A DNA stretch of 64,000 nucleotides from Croceitalea sp947503285 (GTDB lineage: Bacteria; Bacteroidota; Bacteroidia; Flavobacteriales; Flavobacteriaceae): the NCBI RefSeq assembly GCF_036985505.1, contig NZ_BTGQ01000005.1:62001-126000 (forward strand). Direction: 5' to 3'. The position numbers and the translations under genes are program-made. Within the stretch, counting starts at the first letter, position 1; every line of letters begins with the position of its first letter. The notes beneath the pieces were generated by a model, which saw only the letters and a program-made list of their open reading frames with translations, was not told the DNA's origin and did not search any database. Below are positions 43,707-52,821 of the stretch, piece by piece.

Positions 43707-46040
43707 CTAAAAGTCGAGACCCTCAAGGTCATCTTCAGTGTCCAAATCCTGTTTCATCTCCTCAACAATTTTGGTACAGTCCACATTGATGGAAAGGTCT
43801 TCAGGTTTTTCGAAAGCCCCTTTTGAAATACCCAATTCCTCATTGGCATAATTGGCTTTCATATACAATGCCCAAATAGGGAGTGCCATTGATGCTGCTT
43901 GGCCGTATCTAAGCGACTTAAAGTGGGTGGACCGTTCTTCTCCCCCTACCCAGACACCCGTGACCAAATTAGGCACCATACCCATAAACCAACCATCACT
44001 TTGGTTTTGTGTGGTACCGGTCTTGCCTGCAATGGGGTTGGTCAATTCATAGGGATACCCCGTCATGATTTCTTTATATACCGTTTGTTCTTTTGCAAAG
44101 GAATGTCTTAATCTAGCTCCAGAACCATGTTGCGTCACCCCTTCCATCAAATTAACCATGGTGTATGCCACATCTTTGCTCAGTACATCACGGGTTTCTG
44201 GCACATACTCATAGAGTACCGTTCCGTTCTTATCTTCGATACGGGTTACCATGACCGGTTTCACGTAAACCCCTTGATTGGCAAATGTACCGTACGCCCC
44301 TACCATTTCATAAACATTGACATCCACAGTACCCAATGCGATAGAGGGCACAGGCGGAATTTCTCTGGTTATACCCATATTCTTTGCAAAAGAAACAACC
44401 GAACCCGGGCCAACTTGGTCTATTAATCGTGCCGTAACTGTATTAATAGAATTTGCCAAGGCATTTTTTAAGGTTCTATTATTGCCTGAATATTTACCAT
44501 CTGAGTTTTTTGGGCACCATTCTTCTACATTACCATGCTTTAATGGCTCTATACAATATTGATAATCGGGTAGCGAGTCGCAAGGGGAATAACGTAATTG
44601 GTCTATTGCCGCAGCATATACAAACGGCTTGAAGGTAGACCCGGCCTGTCTTGCACCCTGTTTTACATTATCGTACTGAAAATGCTTGTAATCGACTCCG
44701 CCGATCCAAGCCTTTACATGACCTGTTTGGGGTTCCATGGACATCATTGCGGTGCGTAAAAAAGTCTTATAATACCGAATGGAATCCATAGGAGTCATAA
44801 TAGTATCTTTTTCAAACGAATCACTATTCCAATCAAAAACAATCATTTCAGTTTTCTTATTGAACGATGTCTTGATTTCACTATCTGATTTCCCTTGGCT
44901 TTTGAGCACCCTCCAGCGGTCTGAAGTTTTGATGGCTCGTTCCATAATATTGTCAATCTCGAAATCCTCAAGGTCTAAAAATGGGGTTGTGGGGTTGCGT
45001 TCCAACGTGTTTTGAACAAAAAATTCGGCTTGCAGTTTTGACATATGGGCCTCAACGGCATCTTCAGCATTTTTTTGCATTCTAGAATCAATCGTCGTGT
45101 AAATCTTTAACCCGTCTTGGTAAATATTATACTTTTCGCCATCTAGTTTCGGATTCTCTTTTACCCAACTGTTCAACCAGCGCTGCATATACATTCTAAA
45201 GTAGGTCGCCAAACCTTCACGATGGGATTCTGGGTTATAATTCAGATTTAATGGCAGTTTTTGAAGGGAATCTTTAAGTTGATCTTCTATATACCCGTAT
45301 TTCGCCATTTGTGCCAAAACCACATTACGTCTGTTTCTGGTTCCAACGGGGTTTCTACTAGGTCGTGGATTGTAAAGAGAAGAGTTCTTGAACATACCTA
45401 CCAGCATCGCAGATTCCTCTACCCTTAACTCTTGGGGTTCTTTGCCAAAGTAAATTCGTGATGCCGAACGAATGCCATCTGCATTGTTACCAAAATCATA
45501 GATGTTAAAATACATTGCTATGATTTCCTCTTTGGTATACTGCCGTTCTAATCTGGTGGCCAAGACCCATTCCTTTATTTTTTGGGTAATCGCTTCAACC
45601 TTATTTCTCGATCGCACACCGACAAAAAGTTGTCGGGCCAATTGCTGTGAAATCGTACTTGCACCACCTTTTTTTCCGAGGTAGACCAAAGCCCTTAAAA
45701 AGCCCCTTGCATCAATACCGGCGTGGTCATAAAACCGGGCATCTTCGGTGGCCACCAAAGCATCAACCAAGTTCTTGGGCAAGTCTTTAAAATCCACAGG
45801 GGTACGATTATCATCAAGATATAGCTTCCCTAAGGTTTCCCCATCAGAAGAGATAAACTCCGTCGCCAAATTGGTCTCAGGATTTTCTAAATACTCGTAT
45901 TCGGGCATATCACCGAAAGCACCCCATGATGCCAATAAAAATATCAATCCGCCAGCGAACAATCCTGTAACGAACAAAATCCAAAACCACTTAATAAATC
46001 TAAAAAATCGATTTTTTGTTGTCTTTTTAACCTTTGCCAT
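43707..46040 (-). CDS. Class A penicillin-binding protein 1A (transglycosylase/transpeptidase)
   Basis: 777-residue bifunctional peptidoglycan synthase in the inner membrane. TM near residues 15-38; glycosyltransferase motifs EDARFYDHAGID near 94-105, STISQQLARQ near 120-129 and KEWVLATRLERQY; transpeptidase SxxK in GSTFKPFVYA near 442, SIN in ANSINT near 504 and KTGT in GKTGTTQNQSDGW near 671-683. All catalytic motifs are present. Its start overlaps the gldH stop by 1 nt, so they are co-transcribed in the flavobacterial ricT-gldH-PBP1A order. An acidic C-terminal tail is typical of relatives. Confidence 0.94.
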   Translation of the reverse strand: MAKVKKTTKNRFFRFIKWFWILFVTGLFAGGLIFLLASWGAFGDMPEYEYLENPETNLATEFISSDGETLGKLYLDDNRTPVDFKDLPKNLVDALVATEDARFYDHAGIDARGFLRALVYLGKKGGASTISQQLARQLFVGVRSRNKVEAITQKIKEWVLATRLERQYTKEEIIAMYFNIYDFGNNADGIRSASRIYFGKEPQELRVEESAMLVGMFKNSSLYNPRPSRNPVGTRNRRNVVLAQMAKYGYIEDQLKDSLQKLPLNLNYNPESHREGLATYFRMYMQRWLNSWVKENPKLDGEKYNIYQDGLKIYTTIDSRMQKNAEDAVEAHMSKLQAEFFVQNTLERNPTTPFLDLEDFEIDNIMERAIKTSDRWRVLKSQGKSDSEIKTSFNKKTEMIVFDWNSDSFEKDTIMTPMDSIRYYKTFLRTAMMSMEPQTGHVKAWIGGVDYKHFQYDNVKQGARQAGSTFKPFVYAAAIDQLRYSPCDSLPDYQYCIEPLKHGNVEEWCPKNSDGKYSGNNRTLKNALANSINTVTARLIDQVGPGSVVSFAKNMGITREIPPVPSIALGTVDVNVYEMVGAYGTFANQGVYVKPVMVTRIEDKNGTVLYEYVPETRDVLSKDVAYTMVNLMEGVTQHGSGARLRHSFAKEQTVYKEIMTGYPYELTNPIAGKTGTTQNQSDGWFMGMVPNLVTGVWVGGEERSTHFKSLRYGQAASMALPIWALYMKANYANEELGISKGAFEKPEDLSINVDCTKIVEEMKQDLDTEDDLEGLDF

Positions 46041-46531
46041 TAGGGTAATTTCGTTTTTTCAATTTGTAGCCCGATATCCGTAATGCCGCCCAATTCTTGA
46101 ACTCCTTCAAGCGCACCGTTTTCGCGCATCGCATGGCTCACTCTAAAACTATATACGCCCATCTCTGGAAAAACGACGTTTTCACGAAACCATAATTTGT
46201 TTTCTTTAATCGCGCCAGAACCTGTGCCCATCCAAGTGCCATCAGGGAAAGCCATTTCATATTCCAAGGTATCGATTACGGTTTCACCGCTCGGTGCCTC
46301 TAATTCCGTAATTAAAAAAAGATTGCTGAATTTATACGTATCGTCATTTCTTATATTAATGAAAACATTGTAGTCTGAAAGGGTATCCAACCCTGCGAAG
46401 TTGAATTTTACAGTATCTGAGGTCTTCCATAGCCCATTATCAAGACTCTCATATTCAGAATACACCATATTCTTATTGCCACAGGCTGTAAAAAGAATTA
46501 CAAAAAATAGAATACCTAGACTTCTAACCAT
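46040..46531 (-). CDS. gldH: Gliding motility lipoprotein GldH
   Basis: 163 residues from the ATG at 46531. A longer frame back to 46687 exists, but only the downstream ATG gives a proper lipoprotein signal peptide (MVRSLGILFFVILFTAC, lipobox FTAC). The mature part, with NKNMVYSEYESLDNGLW, FNFAGLDTLSDYNVFINIRND and DLEYEMAFPDGTWMG-like segments, matches GldH. GldH is one of the lipoproteins needed for gliding and linked to the type IX system. There are no acidic residues right after Cys, in keeping with a periplasm-facing position. It overlaps ricT by 8 nt. Confidence 0.88.
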   Translation of the reverse strand: MVRSLGILFFVILFTACGNKNMVYSEYESLDNGLWKTSDTVKFNFAGLDTLSDYNVFINIRNDDTYKFSNLFLITELEAPSGETVIDTLEYEMAFPDGTWMGTGSGAIKENKLWFRENVVFPEMGVYSFRVSHAMRENGALEGVQELGGITDIGLQIEKTKLP

Positions 46532-47696
46532 TTCTAGCCGTTTGCTTGTTGTTTTTGTTCGGGTTCCTCTTTTTATTTCTCCTTTTCTTTTTGCGATGGT
46601 TTTTAGGTTTGTCAAAGCGATTGAGACTATCTTGCCCGACCACATTTTCAAATACGAGCTTTTCTTCAGAAACGGTTTCGACCACATAAGCCTCTAAACT
46701 GGCAATCTTTTTACTGGTTTTATTGATCTCAATGATTTCAAGAACCTGATCTTTATGGAGTGCATGCCAATTCGCGGCGTCATTTTTATACGAAAACCAA
46801 AGCATTTCTTTAAAAATATCCGATTTTTGACAAAATGCAACCCCTTTCTCAGTTTGTAGTTTGGTGTCTTGCGAGGGAAAGTCTTTAAGCGCCTCTAAAT
46901 AGGTATCCAACTCGTAATTTAAACAGCATTTTAATTTACCACACTGACCGGCGAGCTTTTGAGGGTTCAATGCCAATTGTTGGTAACGGGCCGATGCCGT
47001 ACTGACCGATCTAAAATCGGATAGCCATGTAGAGCAACAAAGTTCCCTACCGCAAGAGCCTATACCACCTAGTCGCTGGGCTTCTTGACGATATCCTATC
47101 TGGCGCATTTCAATTCGAATGCCGAATGCCTTGGCCATGTCCTTAATCAACTGTCTAAAATCCACACGGTCTTCAGCAGTGTAATAGAATGTGGCCTTTG
47201 AGCCATCACCTTGAAACTCCACATCGCTTAATTTCATCTGCAAGTTCAACGAAATGGCGATTTCACGAGACCGTTTCTTTATTTCTTCTTCTTTGTCGCG
47301 GCATTTTTGCCAGATATCAATATCCCGTTGTGAAGCTTTTCGGTAGATTTTAGGAAGGGTTTTATCATCTGGGGCAACCTTCTTTTTTTTCATCTGTACT
47401 TTGACCAGTTCCCCTGTCAAAGTCACCATACCTACGTCGTGGCCCGATTTGGCCTGGGTAGCTACAATGTCGCCAATGGCCAATGGGGTTTGTTCCGTAT
47501 TTCTAAAAAACTCTTTTCTACTATTCTTAAAGCGCACTTCTACACCGTCAAAGGGTTTTTGACCATTTGGTAGCGACATATTAGAAAGCCAATCGAAAAC
47601 CGTAAGCTTATTGCAACCATCTGTGCCACAAGTACCATTGTTCTTGCATCCACGCGGCTGCCCATCCTTACCGGTTGAACAACTGCTACATCCCAT
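46524..47696 (-). CDS. ricT: PSP1-domain protein RicT
   Basis: 390-residue protein of the PSP1/RicT (YaaT) family. Family features: a cysteine-rich start (MGCSSCS and later CKNNGTCGTDGC) , the PSP1 core QAKSGHDVGMVTLTGELV near 85-102, and the C-terminal cysteine pairs SCGRELCCSTWL near 218-229 and CGKLKCCLNYE near 256-266. In Bacillus the Ric proteins bind Fe-S clusters and influence RNA processing. The C-terminus is a long Lys/Arg/Asn-rich tail (about 365-390), which could bind RNA. First gene of the ricT-gldH-PBP1A unit. Confidence 0.88.
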   Translation of the reverse strand: MGCSSCSTGKDGQPRGCKNNGTCGTDGCNKLTVFDWLSNMSLPNGQKPFDGVEVRFKNSRKEFFRNTEQTPLAIGDIVATQAKSGHDVGMVTLTGELVKVQMKKKKVAPDDKTLPKIYRKASQRDIDIWQKCRDKEEEIKKRSREIAISLNLQMKLSDVEFQGDGSKATFYYTAEDRVDFRQLIKDMAKAFGIRIEMRQIGYRQEAQRLGGIGSCGRELCCSTWLSDFRSVSTASARYQQLALNPQKLAGQCGKLKCCLNYELDTYLEALKDFPSQDTKLQTEKGVAFCQKSDIFKEMLWFSYKNDAANWHALHKDQVLEIIEINKTSKKIASLEAYVVETVSEEKLVFENVVGQDSLNRFDKPKNHRKKKRRNKKRNPNKNNKQTARNG

Positions 47697-47798
47697 ATTT
47701 TATATCTTGAATTAAGGAAATTGTTACACAGCTTCCTTAAAAAGGGTTCATAAATTAACTGAAAGTAAATATAAGACAAATATAACAGTAGCTATTGC

Positions 47799-48830
47799 CT
47801 ACTTTTTAAACTTTAGCACTTCAGAACGCCCTTTTTTAAAAATTTTGTTGCTTGCATGCTTTCCTTTTCTAAGTCTTTTCTGTTCTTCAAAGGGCAATGC
47901 ATTTATTTCTTTGCAACTATCAGAGCAACAGTCGTTCATGACTTCTGCACAGTCGGCACATTGAATGAACAATAGGTGACATGCCTCATTGGCACAGTTC
48001 ACATGGGTATCACAAGGCTTGCCACATTGATGGCAATTAGCAATCACATCATTGGATATCCTTTCACTGCGCCTATGGTCAAAAACGAAGTTCTTTCCCA
48101 TGAACTTATTCTCCAATTGTTCGGCTTTTACTTGTCTTGTGTACTCAATGATGCCCCCTTCCAACTGATATACGTTCTTAAACCCTTTGTGTTTATAGTA
48201 AGCACTTGCCTTTTCACAGCGAATGCCACCGGTGCAATACATGACCAGTTTTTTATCTTCTTTATTATCGGCCAAATCAGCCTCAATAATATCCAAAGAA
48301 TCTCGAAAGGTATCGACATCAGGGGTAATGGCATTCTTAAAATGGCCTATTTCACTTTCATAATGGTTACGCATGTCGACCAGCACGGTATCAGGGTCTT
48401 CAATCAGTTTGTTAAAACGCGTTGCATCTACATGGATGCCCTTATCCGTGACATCGAAGGTTTCATCATTCAATCCGTCGGCAACAATCTTATCACGCAC
48501 CTTTACCTTTAATTTTAGAAACGATTTATTGTCTTGTTCAATAGCAATATTCAACCTCACATTTTCTAAGAATGAAATGCTGTCCAAATGTGCCTTGAAA
48601 ACCCCAAAACTTTCTGCCGGAACCGATAATTGTGCGTTTATCCCCTCATGGGCAATATAGATCCTACCTAAGACATCGAGCTCATTCCAATGGATAAAGA
48701 GATGATTTCGAAATATCTGGGTATTCTTAATATGCGCATATTTGTAGAAAGAGATGGTAAGCCTTTCTTTTCCGGCCTCCTCAATCAATTGTTCCCTTTC
48801 TTTCGCACTTAGTGTATTGTACAGTTGCAT
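47799..48830 (-). CDS. trhO: tRNA uridine 5-hydroxylase TrhO (rhodanese-fold)
   Basis: 343-residue TrhO (YceA), which oxygenates U34 of certain tRNAs. N-terminal FYKYAHI and WNELDVLGRIYIAHEGINAQ near 40-65 match the family; the rhodanese core has VDMRNHYESEIGHFKNA near 148-164 and the active Cys in VMYCTGGIRCEKAS near 192-205. A C-terminal Zn-binding-like cysteine cluster (CHQCGKPCDTHVNCANEACH) follows. ATG at 48830. A strong terminator-like hairpin sits only about 60 nt upstream on the same strand. Confidence 0.9.
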   Translation of the reverse strand: MQLYNTLSAKEREQLIEEAGKERLTISFYKYAHIKNTQIFRNHLFIHWNELDVLGRIYIAHEGINAQLSVPAESFGVFKAHLDSISFLENVRLNIAIEQDNKSFLKLKVKVRDKIVADGLNDETFDVTDKGIHVDATRFNKLIEDPDTVLVDMRNHYESEIGHFKNAITPDVDTFRDSLDIIEADLADNKEDKKLVMYCTGGIRCEKASAYYKHKGFKNVYQLEGGIIEYTRQVKAEQLENKFMGKNFVFDHRRSERISNDVIANCHQCGKPCDTHVNCANEACHLLFIQCADCAEVMNDCCSDSCKEINALPFEEQKRLRKGKHASNKIFKKGRSEVLKFKK

Positions 48831-48879
48831 GCTATACCAATAGTTTAAGTTAAAGAAGTGTATTTAATATGGCAAAAAT

Positions 48880-48969
48880 AGGGATTAAAATAAAAAGGCA
48901 TCCTTGGGGAAGGATGCCTTTTGACCACTATCTTTCTTTTTCATAGATAAAAAGTCTTTTGTAGTGGTC
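48880..48969 (-). ncRNA. Candidate structured RNA/attenuator upstream of trhO
   Basis: On the minus strand a compound hairpin, TAGTGGTC (48962-48969) pairing with GACCACTA (48923-48930) and enclosing CTTTTT/AAAAAG arms, is followed at once by a perfect 13-bp terminator stem (48893-48922, GGGG or CCCC loop) and TTTTTATTTT. No gene lies between this and the recA promoter region, so it ends a short transcript or forms a leader. I know of no named family. Confidence 0.4.
48893..48922 (-). terminator. Strong intrinsic terminator upstream of trhO
   Basis: 13-bp perfect stem AAAAGGCATCCTT / AAGGATGCCTTTT with a four-base loop, T-run on the minus strand. Confidence 0.7.
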
Positions 48970-49100
48970 TTACAAACTTCACATAAAGTCTTAATTATAT
49001 TTGAATTAGGCCCTAAAGAGATGTCGATTATTTTAAATGGTTGCGTTGGTATCCATAAATGCCAAAGAAGTGGTAATTTAGTCCTCAAATTTTTTTAATC

Positions 49101-50108
49101 ATGGGCAACGAGAACGAGGCAAAATTAAAAGCGTTAAAACTTACTTTAGATAAATTGGATAAAACCTATGGCAAGGGCACCGTAATGAAAATGGGTGACA
49201 GTGTCGTTGAAGATGTTGAGGTCATTTCTTCGGGATCTTTAGGTTTGGATCTTGCTTTAGGCGTTGGTGGCTACCCGCGGGGCAGGGTAATTGAGATATA
49301 TGGCCCCGAATCGTCTGGTAAGACCACCTTGACCCTTCATGCCATTGCTGAGGCACAAAAGAACGGTGGCATTGCAGCTTTTATTGATGCCGAGCATGCT
49401 TTTGACCGCTTTTATGCCCAGAAATTAGGGGTTGATATTGATAATTTGATCATTTCACAACCAGATAATGGCGAACAGGCCCTTGAAATAGCGGATAACC
49501 TCATCAGGTCAGGTGCCATAGACATTGTCATTGTAGATTCGGTTGCCGCACTTACCCCAAAGAGTGAGATTGAAGGTGAAATGGGTGATTCTAAAATGGG
49601 GCTGCACGCCCGATTGATGTCACAAGCACTTCGTAAATTGACGGGATCTATCAGTAAGACCAATTGTACCGTAATTTTTATCAACCAGCTACGTGAAAAA
49701 ATTGGGGTTATGTTTGGTAATCCAGAAACAACAACAGGTGGTAATGCCTTAAAATTCTATGCATCCGTTCGACTTGATATCAGAAGATCTACCCAAATCA
49801 AGAATACCGATGGCAATGTTCAAGGGAACAAAACCCGGGTCAAAGTCGTAAAGAACAAAGTTGCCCCGCCTTTCAGAACAGCCGAATTTGATATCATGTA
49901 CGGTGAGGGCATTTCGAAGGTAGGTGAGGTTCTTGACCTTGGGGTGGCCTATGAAATCGTTAAAAAGAGTGGTTCGTGGTTCAGTTATGGCGACACCAAA
50001 TTAGGGCAGGGTCGAGATGCGGTCAAAAGCCTACTAGAAGACAATCCGGAGTTATCTGAAGAGCTTGAGGCTAAAATCAGAGAGGCCATTAGTGCCGTAA
50101 ACGATTAA
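49101..50108 (+). CDS. recA: Recombinase RecA
   Basis: 335-residue RecA, the strand-exchange ATPase for recombination and repair. Walker A GPESSGKTT near 70-78, Walker B VIVDSVAAL near 144-152, the L2 region GGNALKFYASVRLDIRR near 214-230 and the C-terminal acidic tail region (ELSEELEAKIREA) are normal. A TATATTTG box (48996-49003) lies about 100 nt upstream. No LexA gene is adjacent, and many Bacteroidota lack one. Confidence 0.98.
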   Translation: MGNENEAKLKALKLTLDKLDKTYGKGTVMKMGDSVVEDVEVISSGSLGLDLALGVGGYPRGRVIEIYGPESSGKTTLTLHAIAEAQKNGGIAAFIDAEHAFDRFYAQKLGVDIDNLIISQPDNGEQALEIADNLIRSGAIDIVIVDSVAALTPKSEIEGEMGDSKMGLHARLMSQALRKLTGSISKTNCTVIFINQLREKIGVMFGNPETTTGGNALKFYASVRLDIRRSTQIKNTDGNVQGNKTRVKVVKNKVAPPFRTAEFDIMYGEGISKVGEVLDLGVAYEIVKKSGSWFSYGDTKLGQGRDAVKSLLEDNPELSEELEAKIREAISAVND

Positions 50109-50138
50109 TTTTTGTCGATTTGTACCTGTCCATATCCT

Positions 50139-50172
50139 AAAAACGCAACCTAAGCGTTTTATATACATCTAA
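50139..50172 (+). promoter_or_regulatory. Possible ECF-type promoter or recA terminator stem
   Basis: AAAACGC (50140-50146) and GCGTTTT (50154-50160) can pair as a weak terminator for recA. The same stretch contains GCAACC (50145-50150), a 16-nt gap and ATCTAA (50167-50172), which resembles an ECF sigma promoter upstream of a sigma-factor operon. Both readings are tentative. Confidence 0.35.
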
Positions 50173-50191
50173 TAACCAAGTATAAAAGGTT

Positions 50192-50620
50192 ATGAAAAGG
50201 ACAATTGTATTCTTTTTAGGAATGACTATGTTGTTTTGCCTAAGCGGCTGTGATATAGATTCTGATGAAAATTTCCAATTTGTGATTCTTGAAGTGGTTT
50301 CCGCTACAATGCCAGAGGTCTTTAATCAAAATGAGCCCCATAGCATAGAAGTTGTGTTTAGAAGGCCCGATACCTGTACCTTCTTTTCCAACTTTGATGT
50401 GGAAAGTGATAATGCCAATGCACGAAGTATCATTGCCATAGGGTCTTTGTTGACCGAATCTGACTGTACGGATACGAATGATGAGGTAACCGCCCAATTT
50501 GAATTCACGGCTTTGGAAATTGGCGCGTACACTTTCCGGTTTTATGCAGGTGAAACCTTGGAAGGAGAACCGGAATATATCGAATATGTAGTTCCGGTTA
50601 AGCCGGAAGGGCTGAACTAA
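50192..50620 (+). CDS. Small lipoprotein in the ECF sigma operon
   Basis: 142-residue lipoprotein: signal peptide with lipobox LSGC near residue 20, then DIDSDEN, acidic as in surface-export signals. The rest is a beta-rich domain with two cysteines (in DTCTFFSN and ESDCTDTN) and EFTALEIGAYTFRFYAGE near the end, resembling an Ig-like sandwich. No family recognised. It lies 32 nt before the sigma factor gene and is probably co-transcribed. A sensory or target role is inferred from position only. Confidence 0.65.
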   Translation: MKRTIVFFLGMTMLFCLSGCDIDSDENFQFVILEVVSATMPEVFNQNEPHSIEVVFRRPDTCTFFSNFDVESDNANARSIIAIGSLLTESDCTDTNDEVTAQFEFTALEIGAYTFRFYAGETLEGEPEYIEYVVPVKPEGLN

Positions 50621-50652
50621 TCTTTAATACTTTTTTAATCTGACCAACTATT

Positions 50653-51183
50653 TTGAGTCTTGAAGAACTCATAGCTAATTGTAAAAAAGGAAGGCGAAAG
50701 GCCCAAGAAGAACTCTATCGCAGGTATTCAAGTATACTGTTCGGTATTTGTTTAAAGTATTCTCGCAATAAAACCGAGGCAGAAGACAACCTTCATGATA
50801 GTTTTATGACGATTTATGATAAAATTGGGCAATACAATTTTAAAGGTTCTTTTGAAGGATGGATGAAAAGGATTACCGTTAACACGGTTTTGCAGAAATA
50901 TAGAAAAGAGCGCCATTTAGATGTGGTCTCTGAAAATTTCGGGGAGGTTGAGGATATTGAAACTGCCCATACCGACATAAGTTTGGCGACACTTTTGAGG
51001 TATATTCAAGAGCTTCCGAATAAATATAGGCTCACGTTCAACCTTTATGTTATGGATGGTCACTCGCATAAGGAAATCAGCGAAATGTTGGGCACTTCAA
51101 CCGGTACATCAAAATCAAACCTAGCACGGGCACGGATGATTTTGAAAGAAAAGATAGAAAAGGAAAATATAAATATTGCTTAA
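50653..51183 (+). CDS. ECF-type RNA polymerase sigma factor (sigma-70 family)
   Basis: 176-residue extracytoplasmic-function sigma factor. Region 2: ELYRRYSSILFGICLKYSRNKTEAEDNLHDSFMTIYDKIGQY near 21-62; region 4: LPNKYRLTFNLYVMDGHSHKEISEMLGTSTGTSKSNLARAR near 117-157. The start MSLEELIANCKKG uses TTG, the usual first codon of this subfamily. The following gene begins 10 nt later and has a short N-terminal domain that could hold the sigma factor. Confidence 0.94.
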   Translation: MSLEELIANCKKGRRKAQEELYRRYSSILFGICLKYSRNKTEAEDNLHDSFMTIYDKIGQYNFKGSFEGWMKRITVNTVLQKYRKERHLDVVSENFGEVEDIETAHTDISLATLLRYIQELPNKYRLTFNLYVMDGHSHKEISEMLGTSTGTSKSNLARARMILKEKIEKENINIA

Positions 51184-51193
51184 GTGATTAAGT

Positions 51194-52759
51194 ATGGAAG
51201 AAAAGAATTTAGATAAACTGTTTCAAGAAAAGCTCTCAAGCTTTTCGGAGGCCCCAGAAGAAAGAGTCTGGGATTCCATCGAGGCTTCTTTAGACAAAAA
51301 AAAGAAGTCGAGAATCGTACCTATTTGGTGGAAACTAGGTGGGGTGGCCGCACTTTTGGCAGTGTTGTTCCTCGTATTCAATCCTTTAAAAACGGATTCT
51401 AATAGTAGTGGTACAACAATTACGAACGTTGAAGATCCTACGAATTTAGATAATCAGACGAATGACTCCCTAAACATGAATCCTTATGTTACCATAGATA
51501 AAAATGGCGAGACCATTCAGGTGACCGAAGTCGATTCAAATACGGGCAATGTAAATGACCCACAGCAAAAGACTATTGACGATTCACCCTCAACGAAAGG
51601 GGATAAACGTAATCTTGACCAAGGGGCAGAACGTATTACAGCCAATCAACTTGCTAAAAACGATGCCGATTCAGAAAGCAAAGAAAAGAATAAGGCCAAG
51701 TCAACTTTAAAAATTGATGCTACCAATAAAACGGAAGCTATAGTTCTAACTAATCCTAAAAAAGACCCTAGTGGCCTCGATCGCAAAAAAGAGACCATCG
51801 AAAATAATGCCATTGCCATCAACGGAAAGAATCAAAAATCAAATGACATTGGTGCTAAAGAAAAAGAAGGCAAAAGCATTAACAAGGATTCTGAACTACC
51901 CCTTTTGAAACAAGAAGAAGCCATTACGGCTGTAGAAGAAAATCAAAAAGGGAAAAAATCCATATTTGACGCCATAGAAGAGCTCGAAACAAACGACAAA
52001 GAGCAACCCAAAGAAAGTCAAGCCAACAGATGGGCAATGGGGCCTTCGGTAGCACCCGTATACTTTGATGCCGTCGGCCAGGGATCGCCTATACACTCCA
52101 ACTTTGCGCGTAACTCTAAATCGGGCAACCTAAATCTAAGTTATGGCCTTACCGTCTCATACGACATCAGCAAAAAACTAAGCGTTCGTTCAGGGGTACA
52201 TATGGTTGACTATGGCTACGATACCAATGAAGTCGTTTTCTCTTCTTCTTTGACAGCATCAACGAACGAGTTAATCGATAATATCAATTATTCGACTGCC
52301 TCAAGAAGCTTGGTGGTAGAGAGCAAATCGACTAGCAACACATTTGCCAACGACAGCCCTACTGCTGTTTCAGAGTTTAGCGGCATCTCTAATTCCTTTG
52401 AAGGCAGTATGGTACAACAGATGGGGTATTTAGAAGTACCCTTTGAACTGAATTACGCATTATTGGATAAAAAGGTCGGGGTGAATATTATTGGTGGTGT
52501 AAGTTCGTTGTTTCTAATCGACAATTCTGTTTCCCTGGTATCAGATGGACTAGTAACCGATGTAGGGGAGGCAAATAATATTAATGACGTGAACTTCAGT
52601 ACAAATATTGGTTTGGGATTCAACTACGAATTTGCGCCAAATTTGCAATTAAACCTTGAACCGATCTTCAAATACCAACTGAATACCTTTTCAGAAACCG
52701 CTGGCCAGTTCAGACCTTATACTTTAGGTATTTACAGCGGCATTAGTTTTAAGTTCTAA
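51194..52759 (+). CDS. Membrane-anchored sigma-linked protein with a C-terminal outer-membrane beta-barrel
   Basis: 521 residues. Residues 1-40 form a soluble charged domain (KLFQEKLSSFSEAPEERVWDS) like that of anti-sigma-type proteins in sigma operons; 41-64 is one hydrophobic helix (WWKLGGVAALLAVLFLVF). A long low-complexity linker (about 70-275, rich in D, E, K, N and T) follows, and from about 280 a beta-rich region GPSVAPVYFDAVG to SGISFKF has the look of a PorT-like barrel. Having both an inner-membrane helix and an outer-membrane barrel is unusual; the linker could span the periplasm. Function unknown; an anti-sigma or sensor role is inference. Confidence 0.72.
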   Translation: MEEKNLDKLFQEKLSSFSEAPEERVWDSIEASLDKKKKSRIVPIWWKLGGVAALLAVLFLVFNPLKTDSNSSGTTITNVEDPTNLDNQTNDSLNMNPYVTIDKNGETIQVTEVDSNTGNVNDPQQKTIDDSPSTKGDKRNLDQGAERITANQLAKNDADSESKEKNKAKSTLKIDATNKTEAIVLTNPKKDPSGLDRKKETIENNAIAINGKNQKSNDIGAKEKEGKSINKDSELPLLKQEEAITAVEENQKGKKSIFDAIEELETNDKEQPKESQANRWAMGPSVAPVYFDAVGQGSPIHSNFARNSKSGNLNLSYGLTVSYDISKKLSVRSGVHMVDYGYDTNEVVFSSSLTASTNELIDNINYSTASRSLVVESKSTSNTFANDSPTAVSEFSGISNSFEGSMVQQMGYLEVPFELNYALLDKKVGVNIIGGVSSLFLIDNSVSLVSDGLVTDVGEANNINDVNFSTNIGLGFNYEFAPNLQLNLEPIFKYQLNTFSETAGQFRPYTLGIYSGISFKF

Positions 52760-52821
52760 ATTTTCGCATTGTTATTTGAATGCTAGTGTTCAATCATTAG
52801 AAAATAATAAAGGGTTGTGGT

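Noticed and set aside
46532..46687. 52-codon N-terminal extension of gldH
   Set aside because: It overlaps ricT coding sequence and would bury the lipoprotein signal peptide.
47976..48512. 178-codon plus-strand frame inside trhO
   Set aside because: Entirely antisense to trhO, no recognisable domain, and trhO has clear catalytic motifs; a shadow frame.
48885..49088. 67-codon minus-strand frame with a TTG start overlapping the hairpins before trhO
   Set aside because: The end is formed by the terminator stem and the start is not ATG; more likely RNA than protein, though a CxxC is present.
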